From the IMG/VR virus record IMGVR_UViG_3300046694_000626, positions 1 to 32,933 of that record: a stretch of DNA of 32,933 bases; one strand, given 5' to 3'. Below the pieces are notes generated by a model. It was not told where the DNA came from. It was given only the letters and a program-made list of their open reading frames with translations, and searched no databases. The stretch is from a virus. The position numbers and the translations under genes were made by a program. Positions 15,060 through 23,901 of the stretch are shown here, piece after piece. Every line of letters starts with the position of its first letter. Position 1 is the first letter of the stretch.

Positions 15060-16554
15060 TCAGAACTCTATTTTCGGCGGCATGCTGACGACGCTGGGCG
15101 CCGCCAAAAAAACCAACTGCGACGCCCTCGGCGTTCCGTGGCAGCCGAGCTATATGCTGATTGGTGACGCCAACGGCACCGACCCTGTGCCCAGTACGAC
15201 GCAAACCAAGCTGATCAATCAGCGATACCGCGCCCAACTCAACCAGCTGTACGTTTCACCGACTGACGAAAACGTCCTCATCGCCGAGCTGGTGCTTCCT
15301 CCGGATGTCGGTGGTTGGTGGATTCGCGAACTTGCACTCGAAGACGATGATGGCGTGTTTTCGGCCGTCGCCAACGTGGCGCCAAGCTACAAGCCGCTGC
15401 TCGGTCAGGGGTCCGGTCGTAACCAGGTGGTGCGGATGCACATCATCACCAGCGGCACGTCAAATATTCAGCTGAAGATTGATTCGTCGGTGGTGATGGC
15501 CACTCGTGACTACGTTGATCGCGCGGTCAGCGTCTGGCAGATTTTTACATACGTGTCGTTTTCTAAAAGCCTGAAGCCCAACGAACTGGGCATGGTTTTG
15601 ATTGATGCCAGCGTCGCACCGCTGACCGTTCAGCTTCCATCCGCCAACGCAGCCCTGGGTAATCGCGATGTGATCATTCATCGCAGGGACAACAGCACCC
15701 ACCGGCTCGTGGTGAAAGCAGCGGAGAAAGACGCTGTGAAATTTCACACTCATCTCAACCCCGCCGGCTACCCGTTTCTCGTATTGATGGGAGCCGGCGA
15801 TTGGTGGCATCTGCGCAGCGATGGCACCGGTAGTTGGTGGCCGGTCGGTCGCTTCGACAATACGCCTCTGGGTCGCCCGGCTTTTGAAACCACCACCGTG
15901 TTCAACCCCGGCGGTTACGTTGCTTTGAATGGTCAGTTGCTAAAGCGAAATGAATGGCCGTGGCTCTGGGATCACGCTCAGCAATCAGGAATGCTCTACC
16001 CAGAAAGAGAGCAGCGAATGGAAGGCGCATGGAGCACAGGTGACGGCAAGACAACGTTTCGCTCCCCTGAGGCGCGGGGTGAGTTTCTCAGGGTGCTCGA
16101 CCAAGGTCGCAATGTCGAAAAAACCACCGTCACCGGTACCGCCACAATGGGCAGTGCGGTCATTACAGAGGTTAGAGCCCAGACAACGCTCATATCAGGG
16201 ATGGCTTTCGAAGGCGGGAGTTTTCCGCGGGGAACCAAAATCATTGCGGTGAAGGATGGGGAAATCATCGTTTCAACCAAATCTGAATCCGAAGGCGCTG
16301 GCATCTGGAAAGTCGCGGGGCGAGTCGCTGGCTCATCGACGCCTGACGCTTTCGAACAGCATACACACTCCGTCTCACTGGGCCAGGGCACCGGCAACCT
16401 CGACTCGTTAGTCCCTGCTTCAGTCGCCCGCGGCAGTGCCGGCTTGCAGCACACCGTGTCGCAAAATTTTTCTCCGCCCTACATCGGCCGCGTAGGTAAC
16501 GCCGAAACTCGTCCACGAAACATTGCCTATCCCGGCTGTATTAAAGTGATTTGA
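15052..16554 (+). CDS. H: Tail fibre protein (P2 gpH-like)
   Basis: A 500-aa receptor-binding fibre. Residues 1-155 are the tail-collar fibre N-terminal domain that docks on the baseplate (NSIFGGMLTTLGAAKK, LVLPPDVGGWWIRELALEDD). The middle (about 175-270) is a beta-rich shaft. The C-terminal 200 residues are collar/tip-like (GYVALNGQLLKRNEWPWLWD and the ending RPRNIAYPGCIKVI), and contain EQHTHSVSLG, a His-bearing motif common in such tips. The start is the ATG inside the end of I (8-bp overlap); a GTG 12 bases upstream is less likely. The tip would set host range. Confidence 0.92.
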   Translation: MVDQNSIFGGMLTTLGAAKKTNCDALGVPWQPSYMLIGDANGTDPVPSTTQTKLINQRYRAQLNQLYVSPTDENVLIAELVLPPDVGGWWIRELALEDDDGVFSAVANVAPSYKPLLGQGSGRNQVVRMHIITSGTSNIQLKIDSSVVMATRDYVDRAVSVWQIFTYVSFSKSLKPNELGMVLIDASVAPLTVQLPSANAALGNRDVIIHRRDNSTHRLVVKAAEKDAVKFHTHLNPAGYPFLVLMGAGDWWHLRSDGTGSWWPVGRFDNTPLGRPAFETTTVFNPGGYVALNGQLLKRNEWPWLWDHAQQSGMLYPEREQRMEGAWSTGDGKTTFRSPEARGEFLRVLDQGRNVEKTTVTGTATMGSAVITEVRAQTTLISGMAFEGGSFPRGTKIIAVKDGEIIVSTKSESEGAGIWKVAGRVAGSSTPDAFEQHTHSVSLGQGTGNLDSLVPASVARGSAGLQHTVSQNFSPPYIGRVGNAETRPRNIAYPGCIKVI

Positions 16555-16561
16555 GGCTCCG

Positions 16562-17128
16562 ATGATTACTTATCTGATTGACGACGCCGGCGCCCTGTCG
16601 GGGCCGGTAACGTTTCCACCGATCCCCGGTTTCGGCCCGCAAGTGCCCGGTAATGCCGTGCTGCTTCCCAAAGCTCTCGCGCCTGCGAAGTCCGAACACA
16701 GCTGGGCCATGATCGATGGCAGCCCTCAACAGATTCGCGATCTGCGCGGATCCGTTTTTAGGACTGTCGATGGCAGCGAACTCGGTTGGTACGCGCTAGG
16801 AGATTTGCCGGAAGGCCTCACTCGCGAACCTCGGCCAGGCGAACATTTCATCTGGAAAAACGGCAAGTGGACGCTCGACAAATCAGCTCAGCGCGCCACT
16901 CAAACCCTGCAAGTTCTGGATCGTCGCGACGAGTTGCTACGCGAGGCACAGCTGCGCATTGCACCGCTGCAATACGCAGAAAAGCTCGGCAGCGCGACCG
17001 AGTCTGAAACTGAGGGACTAGTGACGTGGATGCGCTACAGCGTTGAACTCAACCGCATCGAACAGCAGGACCAGTTCCCCGACAAAATCGATTGGCCTGC
17101 GCTTCCTCATCATTATCGGCGCCGGTAA
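16562..17128 (+). CDS. G: Tail fibre assembly chaperone (P2 gpG-like)
   Basis: A 188-aa fibre assembly protein. The N-terminal part is a small beta domain (ITYLIDDAGALSGPVTFPPI, PAKSEHSWAMIDG) and the C-terminal part is the helical assembly region (RRDELLREAQLRIAPLQYAE, LVTWMRYSVELNRI). Such proteins help fibre trimerisation and are not in the virion. A GAGG site lies before the ATG, and only 7 bp separate it from H. Confidence 0.9.
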   Translation: MITYLIDDAGALSGPVTFPPIPGFGPQVPGNAVLLPKALAPAKSEHSWAMIDGSPQQIRDLRGSVFRTVDGSELGWYALGDLPEGLTREPRPGEHFIWKNGKWTLDKSAQRATQTLQVLDRRDELLREAQLRIAPLQYAEKLGSATESETEGLVTWMRYSVELNRIEQQDQFPDKIDWPALPHHYRRR

Positions 17129-17138
17129 AACCGCATGG

Positions 17139-17157
17139 TGTAACCACGCCACTTACA
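17139..17157. promoter_or_regulatory. Putative late-activator site upstream of FI (TGTAR-N9-YTACA)
   Basis: The sequence TGTAACCACGCCACTTACA lies in the only large gap (106 bp) between G and FI and starts 96 bp before FI. It matches the O-proximal site at 14 of 19 positions. P2 has a late promoter at this place, driving the FI-FII-E-T-U-D tail operon. Confidence 0.55.
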
Positions 17158-17234
17158 ACCCTCAACGCGCGACGTAATCATCCTCCAACGGCAACCTGTG
17201 CATCGACTTCACCCTCACCGCACAGGCCGCTTGC

Positions 17235-18404
17235 ATGTCCGATTATCTTCACGGCGTCCGGGTCATCGAACTCAACGATGGTACACGCCCGATCCGCACG
17301 ATCCCGACCGCCGTCATCGGCATGGTTTGCACCGCCGATGACGCGGATCCCGCGACCTTCCCACTGGACACGCCTGTGCTGATCAGCAGCGTACAGAGCG
17401 CCATCGGCAAGGCCGGTGAAAAAGGTACATTGGCCGTCAGCCTGCAAGCTATCGCCAACCAGACCAAGCCGTACGTCATCGTCGTGCGTGTGAAGGATGG
17501 CCAAGACGAAGCGGAAACAGCCAGCGCGTTGATCGGCACCACCACCGAGTCCGGCAAATACACCGGCATGAAAGCGCTGCTTGCCGCCAAATCTCGATTG
17601 GGTCTCGTGCCGCGCATTCTGGGCGTGCCCGGACTCGACTCATTGCCCGTGGCCACCGCCCTTACATCGCTCGCTCAGCAGCTGCGCGCATTCGCCTACG
17701 TCAGCGCCTGGGACTGCCAGACAAAAGAAGAGGCCGCTACCTACCGTCGCAACTTCGGAGCGCGAGAAGCCATGGTCATCTGGCCTGACTTCCTCAACTG
17801 GAACACCGCCACCAGCAAGACTAACAACGCGAGTGCAGTGGCCAATGCGCTAGGGCTGCGCGCCAAGATCGATCAGCAAACCGGCTGGCACAAAACATTA
17901 TCCAACGTCGCAGTGAATGGCGTTACCGGCATCAATGCCGACGTATTCTGGGATCTGCAAAACCCGGTCACTGACGCCAACTACCTCAATAGCCACGAAG
18001 TCACCACGCTGATCAACGAGGGCGGCTTTCGTTTCTGGGGCAGCCGCACCTGCAGCGACGACCCGCAGTTCGCTTTTGAAAATTACACCCGCACCGCGCA
18101 AGTCCTGGCCGACACCATGGCCGGCGCGCAGATGTGGGCGATGGACAAGCCCATGCACGCCTCATTGGTGCGCGACATGATCGAGGCAGTCAACGCCGAG
18201 TTCCGCACCAAGGTCGCGGCGGGTTATCTGGTCGGCGGAGGCTGCTGGTACCCCGAAGACATCAACACCAAAGACACTCTCAAGGCCGGCAAGCTCTGGC
18301 TGGATTACGACTACACCCCAATCCCGCCGCTGGAAGACCTGACACTGCGCCAACGCATCACCGATCGCTACCTCATCAACTTCGCCAGCCAGATCAACCG
18401 CTAA
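17235..18404 (+). CDS. FI: Tail sheath protein (P2 gpFI family)
   Basis: A 389-aa contractile sheath subunit. Recognisable are the N-terminal DYLHGVRVIELNDGTRPI and AVIGMVCTADDADP, the central RILGVPGLDS and FWGSRTCSDDP, and the C-terminal RITDRYLINFASQI. Length and motifs match the family. A weak AGG precedes the ATG by nine bases. It opens the tail tube and sheath operon. The G-FI gap, which holds an extra gene in P2 itself, has none here. Confidence 0.96.
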   Translation: MSDYLHGVRVIELNDGTRPIRTIPTAVIGMVCTADDADPATFPLDTPVLISSVQSAIGKAGEKGTLAVSLQAIANQTKPYVIVVRVKDGQDEAETASALIGTTTESGKYTGMKALLAAKSRLGLVPRILGVPGLDSLPVATALTSLAQQLRAFAYVSAWDCQTKEEAATYRRNFGAREAMVIWPDFLNWNTATSKTNNASAVANALGLRAKIDQQTGWHKTLSNVAVNGVTGINADVFWDLQNPVTDANYLNSHEVTTLINEGGFRFWGSRTCSDDPQFAFENYTRTAQVLADTMAGAQMWAMDKPMHASLVRDMIEAVNAEFRTKVAAGYLVGGGCWYPEDINTKDTLKAGKLWLDYDYTPIPPLEDLTLRQRITDRYLINFASQINR

Positions 18405-18419
18405 CCGGAGAACGGCGCC

Positions 18420-18935
18420 ATGGCCCTGCCACGCAAACTGAAAAACCTCAATCTGTTCAACGATGCCAATAGCTACGTCGGCGTGGTCAAGTCCGTCACC
18501 CTGCCGCCCCTCGGTCGCAAGATGGAGAGCTATCGCGGCGGTGGCATGAACGGCCCGGTCAAGGCTGATCTGGGTTTCTCCGACGACGGCATCCAGTTCG
18601 AATGGAGGACCGGCGGGCTGGACTTGATCGCTCTGCGCCAGTTCGGCGCAGTGAATGCCGCAGGTGTCGCCCTGCGTTTTGCCGGGGCCTTCCAGCAGGA
18701 CGATACCGGTGATGTAAGCGCCGTCGAGGTGGTCATGCGCGGCCGTCACGAGACCATCGAAATGGGCGACAACCAGCCCGGCGAAGACACCGAACACAGC
18801 ATCACCACCACCTGCACCTACTACAAGCTCATCGTCGATAACGAAGAAATCATCGAGATCGATCTGCTCAATTTCATCGAGAACGTGAACGGCGTGGACA
18901 TGCTCGAAAAGCAGCGCGCCGCGATGGGCCTTTAA
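18420..18935 (+). CDS. FII: Tail tube protein (P2 gpFII family)
   Basis: A 171-aa major tail tube subunit. Characteristic parts are ALPRKLKNLNLFNDANSYVG at the start, VTLPPLGRKMESYRGGGMNG, and the C-terminal EIIEIDLLNFIENVNGVDM. It assembles into the inner tube around the tape measure. It follows the sheath gene by 15 bp with a GGAG ribosome site. Confidence 0.96.
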   Translation: MALPRKLKNLNLFNDANSYVGVVKSVTLPPLGRKMESYRGGGMNGPVKADLGFSDDGIQFEWRTGGLDLIALRQFGAVNAAGVALRFAGAFQQDDTGDVSAVEVVMRGRHETIEMGDNQPGEDTEHSITTTCTYYKLIVDNEEIIEIDLLNFIENVNGVDMLEKQRAAMGL

Positions 18936-18962
18936 CCTTTTTCCTTCCCTTGGACACTCCCC

Positions 18963-19292
18963 ATGCAGAGCATCGAACAACCCGAGAACAACCCTGCGGT
19001 CGACGACAACACCGTCACACTCGACATGCCGATCACTCGCGGAAAAACCGCTATCAACACGCTGACACTGCGCAAACCCCAGTCGGGCGAACTGCGCGGC
19101 GTCCAATTGATTGAACTGCTGAACATGGACGTAGCCACCTTGATCAAAGTCCTGCCGCGCATTACTTCACCCAGCATTACCGCGCCGGAAGCCGCCGGCA
19201 TGGACCCGGCGGATCTGTTGGCCTGTGGCAGCAAGATTTCCGCTTTTTTGTTGCAGAAGTCGGTGAAGACGGATGCCTGCCTCGTTGTGTAG
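18963..19292 (+). CDS. E: Tail assembly protein E (P2 gpE, tail tape-measure chaperone)
   Basis: A 109-aa protein of the P2 gpE / tail assembly chaperone type, upstream of the tape measure. Typical parts are NTLTLRKPQSGELRGVQLI and LLNMDVATLIKVLPRIT. Near its end the heptamer TTTTTTG is read in the frame T-TTT-TTG, allowing a -1 shift into E'. In P2 the E and E+E' products chaperone tape-measure assembly. Confidence 0.93.
   Translation: MQSIEQPENNPAVDDNTVTLDMPITRGKTAINTLTLRKPQSGELRGVQLIELLNMDVATLIKVLPRITSPSITAPEAAGMDPADLLACGSKISAFLLQKSVKTDACLVV
19244..19250 (+). promoter_or_regulatory. Programmed -1 ribosomal frameshift site in gene E
   Basis: The heptamer T TTT TTG is placed so that the zero frame reads TTT TTG (codons 95-96 of E). 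A -1 slip continues from 19250 as GTT GCA GAA and stays open through the E' start at 19301 to its stop at 19420, giving an E+E' protein of about 152 aa. P2 uses the same type of T-run for the same pair of genes. Confidence 0.85.
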
Positions 19293-19300
19293 AGGACGCC

Positions 19301-19420
19301 ATGGCTGACTTGGCAGTGGTCTTTCATTGGGCACCAGCGGACATGGATTCGCTAGGCCTGCAAGAGTTGATGGAATGGCGCGAGCGCGCCAGGTTGCGGA
19401 GTGGCGACGATGGCGAATGA
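19301..19420 (+). CDS. E': GpE/E' family tail protein, made as E+E' frameshift extension
   Basis: A 39-codon frame, MADLAVVFHWAPADMDSL followed by GLQELMEWRERARLRSG, matching the small P2 GpE (E') family. In P2 it is made only as the end of the frameshifted E+E' protein, and here the -1 frame from 19250 is open without a stop through to this frame. An independent start at 19301 is also possible. It overlaps the tape-measure gene by 11 bp. Confidence 0.9.
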   Translation: MADLAVVFHWAPADMDSLGLQELMEWRERARLRSGDDGE

Positions 19421-21968
19421 TCTGAAGCTGCGCGTATTGCTGAGTGCCATCGATCAGGCCACTCGGCCACTCCGGGCTATCAACAACAGCAGCATCGGCG
19501 CCGCCCGCGCCTTGAAGGACGCTCGCGACAAGCTCAAGGAACTCAACTCACAGCAAAAGGAAGTCAGCGCCTGGCGCTCACAACGTGCGGCGGCCGAGAC
19601 GACGGCGCAGGCGCTGAATGCTGCACGCGACAAAGTCAAAACCCTGAGTCAGCAAATGGCCGCCACGGGGGCGCCGACCAAGGCGATGACACAAGACTTG
19701 CGCAACGCCATCCGTGAGGCACAGAAGCTCAAGCAGCAACACCAGCAAAACGGCGAGCAGCTACAGCGCCTTCGTACTCGGCTTCACGACGCGGGCATCA
19801 GCACCAAAAATCTTAGTCAGCACGAACGTCGGTTACGTGAGCAAACCGATGGGGCGAACCAAAGTATTCGTGAGCAAACCCGGCGGCTGGCGGCATTGGC
19901 TGCGCAACAACGAAGGCTGGCAGCGGCCCGCGCCACTCTGCAGAACCATCGGGATATCGCTAGCTCAATGCTTGGAAAAGGTGCCAGCGCAGCGGCGACC
20001 GGCGGCGCCGCTCTGTACGCTGGCGCCAGGATGATCATGCCCGGCATCGACTTCGACGCTAGCATGAGCAAAGTGCAAGCCATCACCCGGCTCGACCAGC
20101 ATTCTGTAGAGCTGTCGGACTTGCGCACTCAAGCACGTGGGCTGGGCAGTTCCACCCAATTCACTGCCGGTCAGGCCGCCGACGCTCAGGGTTTTCTCGG
20201 TATGGCCGGGTTCGAACCGAAAGCGATCAGAGCGGCAATGCCCGGCATGCTCGATCTGGCATCAGCCGGCGGCACCGAACTGGCCCATACCGCTGACATC
20301 GCTTCGAACATCCTCTCCGGACTCGGCATGAGCGCCGAGCACATGAACAAGCTCGGCGACGTTTTGGTCGGCACGTTTACGCGCTCCAACACCAATTTGC
20401 AGATGCTCGGTGAGACCATGAAGTATGCCGCGCCGATGGCTAGGACCTACGCAGTGGAGCTGGAAACCGCCGCCGCGATGGCGGGCAAATTGGGTGATGC
20501 AGGCCTGCAGGGCAGCATGGGTGGCACAGCGTTGAGTTCGATCATGAACCGCTTGGCAGCGCCGCCCAAAGCCGCCGCTAAAGCACTTCGTTTCTTGAAA
20601 ATCCGCACCGCTGATGCCCACGGTAATCTGCGGAAAATGCCGGAGATCCTCAAAGAGATTCACGAAAAAACCAAAGACCTGGGCACCGCGAAAAAAGGTG
20701 GACTGTTCAAAGCCATTGCCGGTGAAGAGGCCGTCAAAGGCATGGCCCAATTGGTGGATCAGGCGGGCAACGGCGAGCTGCAAAAACTGATTGTCAGCCT
20801 GCGTGAAAGCCAAGGGGAAGCCGCGCGCACCGCCAGTGTCATGGCTGAGAATTTGAAAGGCGATCTGACGACGCTGGGAAGTGCCTGGCAGGATCTTGGT
20901 ATCGAATTGCAGGATCAGCAGGATGGGCCGCTGCGGTCGCTGGTTCAATCGGTCACGGAGGTGGTTCGAGGTGTTAAAACATGGGCAGCGGTACATCCGA
21001 CACTTGCATCAGCGATCGTTAAAACCCTCGCGATCATTGCCGGGCTCGCGGTGGTGCTTGGCACCCTGATGATCGCGGTGGCCAGTGTCGTCCTGCCCTT
21101 CGTGGCCTTCCGGCTCATGCTCCTGAGCGTGGGCATTCGCCTGCCGGGCCTCATCAGTTTGTTGTGGCGTCTGGGCCGAAACGTGTTGCCGTTTGTAGGG
21201 AAGGCATTACTGCTCATCGGCCGGGCGCTGATGCTGAACCCAATCGGTCTGGCTATCACTGCCATTGCCGGTGCCGCCTATCTGCTCTACGAAAACTGGG
21301 ACGCTGTGAAGCTCTACTTCTCTGAAAGTTGGAAAGAGATCAAATCAGGTTTCAATGGTGGCACGACCGGCATCCTCAAGACCCTCATCAACTTCAACCC
21401 CTTGGGTTTGCTATATCAAGCCTTCGCTGCTGCCATGAAATACCTCGGCATTGAGTTGCCCGATCGTTTTACTGCATTCGGCGGGATGATCGTCGACGGA
21501 TTGATTAACGGCCTGAAGGCAGGCATCGGCGAGCTGAAGCATGTCATGGGCGATATAGGCGACTCGACCATTGGCTGGTTCAAGGAAAAGCTCGGCATCC
21601 ACAGCCCTTCCCGCGTTTTTGCCGAGTTGGGCGGGTTCACTATGGCGGGCCTGGCTCAGGGCTTGGCGCGTAATCAGCGTCATCCGATCAGTGTAATGGA
21701 CGGTTTGGCTCAGCGACTCAACGACACGGCCAAAGCGATCAGCGTTGTGCCTGTCGTGAGCAATCATTCGCTGAGTGTCGACAACCGATCACCACTCAAA
21801 CCGTCTACGCCTTCGACGCACGACAGCCACGACACCTACGAGATCAACATTCACCCTGTCCCGGGCATGGATCCGTTGGCAATTGGTCGTGCCGTGCGCG
21901 CCGAGATGACGCGCCTCCAGTACGAGAAAGAAGCCCGCCAACGCAGTCGTTTGGCCGACCTGGAGTAA
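19410..21968 (+). CDS. T: Tail tape measure protein (P2 gpT family)
   Basis: An 852-aa protein that sets tail length and is ejected with the DNA. Residues about 20-160 are a charged, Gln-rich coiled-coil region (RDKLKELNSQQKEVSAWRSQ). The following region (about 200-480) is the phage tail tape measure core (FDASMSKVQAITRLDQHSVE, TADIASNILSGLGMSAEHMN). Hydrophobic helices at about 540-580 and 595-625 probably cross the host membrane. The C-terminus carries the LGIHSPSRVFAELGGF motif usual for tape measures. The ATG at 19410 with GGAG at 19398-19401 is preferred to a GTG at 19401. Confidence 0.94.
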   Translation: MANDLKLRVLLSAIDQATRPLRAINNSSIGAARALKDARDKLKELNSQQKEVSAWRSQRAAAETTAQALNAARDKVKTLSQQMAATGAPTKAMTQDLRNAIREAQKLKQQHQQNGEQLQRLRTRLHDAGISTKNLSQHERRLREQTDGANQSIREQTRRLAALAAQQRRLAAARATLQNHRDIASSMLGKGASAAATGGAALYAGARMIMPGIDFDASMSKVQAITRLDQHSVELSDLRTQARGLGSSTQFTAGQAADAQGFLGMAGFEPKAIRAAMPGMLDLASAGGTELAHTADIASNILSGLGMSAEHMNKLGDVLVGTFTRSNTNLQMLGETMKYAAPMARTYAVELETAAAMAGKLGDAGLQGSMGGTALSSIMNRLAAPPKAAAKALRFLKIRTADAHGNLRKMPEILKEIHEKTKDLGTAKKGGLFKAIAGEEAVKGMAQLVDQAGNGELQKLIVSLRESQGEAARTASVMAENLKGDLTTLGSAWQDLGIELQDQQDGPLRSLVQSVTEVVRGVKTWAAVHPTLASAIVKTLAIIAGLAVVLGTLMIAVASVVLPFVAFRLMLLSVGIRLPGLISLLWRLGRNVLPFVGKALLLIGRALMLNPIGLAITAIAGAAYLLYENWDAVKLYFSESWKEIKSGFNGGTTGILKTLINFNPLGLLYQAFAAAMKYLGIELPDRFTAFGGMIVDGLINGLKAGIGELKHVMGDIGDSTIGWFKEKLGIHSPSRVFAELGGFTMAGLAQGLARNQRHPISVMDGLAQRLNDTAKAISVVPVVSNHSLSVDNRSPLKPSTPSTHDSHDTYEINIHPVPGMDPLAIGRAVRAEMTRLQYEKEARQRSRLADLE

Positions 21969-21973
21969 CGCCC

Positions 21974-22414
21974 ATGATGCTTGCCTTGGGCATGTTCGTC
22001 TTCAGCCTCTCCACTGCGGCCTACCAAGCGCTGCAACGCCAAACCGAATGGCGTCACGCGAGCAGTAACCGCGTCGGTGCCGCGCCGGCTCGGCAGTTTA
22101 TGGGGCGCGGCGACGACTCGATTACCCTGCCCGGTGTTATCCTGCCCGAACTGGCCGGCAGCGTCCTCAGCCTCGACGCGCTGCGCCTGATGGCCAACAC
22201 CGGCAAAGCCTGGCCCATGGTCGAAGGCAGTGGCCGGATCTACGGCCTATGGATCATCGAAAGTCTGAGCGAAACCAAGACCCTGTTTTTCCGTGACGGT
22301 ACTGCGCGACGTATCGAATTCACGTTGAGCCTAAAACGCATCGATGACGACCGCATCGATCTGATCGGCGCCGGAACCCGTGTGGGCATCAGCATCATGA
22401 GGGCGCTGATATGA
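21974..22414 (+). CDS. U: Tail protein U (P2 gpU family)
   Basis: A 146-aa tail protein of the P2 gpU family, needed in P2 for assembly of the tail tip. Recognisable are MLALGMFVFSLSTAAYQALQ, RQTEWRHASSNRVGAAPARQ and GDDSITLPGVILPELAG. The gene begins with two ATG codons in a row. It overlaps D by ATGA (22411-22414). Confidence 0.95.
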   Translation: MMLALGMFVFSLSTAAYQALQRQTEWRHASSNRVGAAPARQFMGRGDDSITLPGVILPELAGSVLSLDALRLMANTGKAWPMVEGSGRIYGLWIIESLSETKTLFFRDGTARRIEFTLSLKRIDDDRIDLIGAGTRVGISIMRALI

Positions 22415-23682
22415 TCGATACCGCCCTCTCCCGCGTCACCGGTTATCTGGACAAGGCCCTTTCACGCGTCCACCGGGAAGCGGCTTACCCAGTGCCAGCA
22501 TTTCGTATCACCGTGGACGGCAACGACATCGCTCAAATGATCAGCCCGCGCCTGATGAGCCTGGACCTCACCGACAATCGCGGCATTGAAGCCGATCAGC
22601 TCAGCATGACTCTCAGCGACCACGACGGCCTGCTCGCCATCCCGCCCACAGGCGCACTGATTCGCCTTTGGTTGGGCTGGAGCGATACAGGTTTAGTCGA
22701 CAAAGGCACCTATACCGTCGACGAAACCGAGCATTCAGGCGCGCCCGACGTGCTGACCATCCGGGCTCGATCCGCTGATCTGCGCAAGAGCCTGAAGACC
22801 AAGCGCGAACGCAGTTGGAGTAACACCACACTCGGCGACGTGCTGGGCGACGTTGCGTTGGGAAACGGCCTGACTGCGACCATCGCCGGCTCACTCCACG
22901 GGCTGCCCATCCTGCAACTCGACCAGGCCAATGAATCTGACGCCAACCTGGTCAGCCGAATCGGCGAGGAGTTCGATGCCGTCGTCACCTTCAAGGCTGG
23001 CTGCCTGTTGTGCCTGCCAGCCGGCGGCGGCGGCAAGACTGCCAGCGGTGCCGAACTGCCTCACATCACCCTGATCCGCTCGGACGGTGACCAGCACCGC
23101 TATCTGCAAGCCGACCGCGACAGCTACGACGGCGTACGCGCTTATTTCTTCGACGTGAACAGCGCCGGAAAACAGCAAGCCATCGCGGGTGGCGGCGACA
23201 CCGTCAAGGACCTGCGCCACACCTATAGCGATCGGCAATCCGCCCTACGCGCCGCGCGCGCGGAATTCAACCGACTGCAACGCGGCAGCGCGACGCTCAG
23301 TTACACGCTTGCCATAGGTCGACCCGACCTGATCCCGGAACTGACCTACTCGCTCGAAGGTGTGAAACCGGAGATCGAGCAAATCATCTGGCATGGCGGC
23401 AACGTGCAGCACTCCCTCAGCGCGGACAGCGGCTACATCGTGAACCTTGAGCTTGAAAGCAAGTTGCCGGAGGACACAGTCGAAGGATTGGCTGAAGACA
23501 GCGAAGAAGAATTTACTGGTGCTATCGCGTACTACCGAGACAAGAAAACCGGAGCGCAGAAGCCAGTAACGGTTGGCGATCAGCGCAAGCCAAAACGCTT
23601 GCGTTGGTTGTACGCCACGGAGAGCACCGCCAAACGTGCAGCGGATCGCGAATGGAAAAAACTTCAGAAGAACAAAACATGA
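22411..23682 (+). CDS. D: Late control protein D / tail hub (P2 gpD family)
   Basis: A 423-aa baseplate hub protein related to T4 gp27, the last structural gene of the tail operon. Recognisable stretches are FRITVDGNDIAQMISPRLMS, SLDLTDNRGIEADQLSMTLS, RLWLGWSDTG, RARSADLRKSLKTKRERSW and RVHREA near the start. It carries the spike gpV in the assembled tail. The C-terminus (about 360-423) is a basic, variable extension. The family name 'late control' is historical. Confidence 0.95.
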   Translation: MIDTALSRVTGYLDKALSRVHREAAYPVPAFRITVDGNDIAQMISPRLMSLDLTDNRGIEADQLSMTLSDHDGLLAIPPTGALIRLWLGWSDTGLVDKGTYTVDETEHSGAPDVLTIRARSADLRKSLKTKRERSWSNTTLGDVLGDVALGNGLTATIAGSLHGLPILQLDQANESDANLVSRIGEEFDAVVTFKAGCLLCLPAGGGGKTASGAELPHITLIRSDGDQHRYLQADRDSYDGVRAYFFDVNSAGKQQAIAGGGDTVKDLRHTYSDRQSALRAARAEFNRLQRGSATLSYTLAIGRPDLIPELTYSLEGVKPEIEQIIWHGGNVQHSLSADSGYIVNLELESKLPEDTVEGLAEDSEEEFTGAIAYYRDKKTGAQKPVTVGDQRKPKRLRWLYATESTAKRAADREWKKLQKNKT

Positions 23683-23700
23683 CCCATCAAGGACGATTAC

Positions 23701-23901
23701 ATGCTGGACATACGCTGCGGCCACTGCTGCCGCAAACTCGCCGCCGCCAGCGGCTTCACTGAATTACAAATCAAGTGCCCGCGATGCCGGACACTCAACC
23801 ACCTGAAGGCCCCGAGCCTCCCTCAAGCGTGCCGCGAGCATCCAGAACAACGAGTTGCTGAATGCCCCAACCCACCCTTGGCAGCCTGTTCGCAGGCATA
23901 G
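23701..23901 (+). CDS. com: Com-like zinc-finger translational activator
   Basis: A 66-aa protein with two CxxC pairs, C6-C9 and C26-C29 (IRCGHC and IKCPRCRTLNHLKA). This matches Com of phage Mu, an RNA-binding zinc finger that opens the mom message for translation. AAGGA lies about eight bases before the ATG. Its last 40 bp overlap the start of a DNA methyltransferase gene that has no good ribosome site of its own. The layout suggests the same logic: Com controls translation of a DNA-modification gene to delay it. That regulatory link is inference. Confidence 0.85.
   Translation: MLDIRCGHCCRKLAAASGFTELQIKCPRCRTLNHLKAPSLPQACREHPEQRVAECPNPPLAACSQA

Noticed and set aside
18162-19106. A 314-codon minus-strand frame opposite FI and FII
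   Set aside because: It is a shadow of two intact tail genes, with Val/Asp/His-rich composition and no motif.
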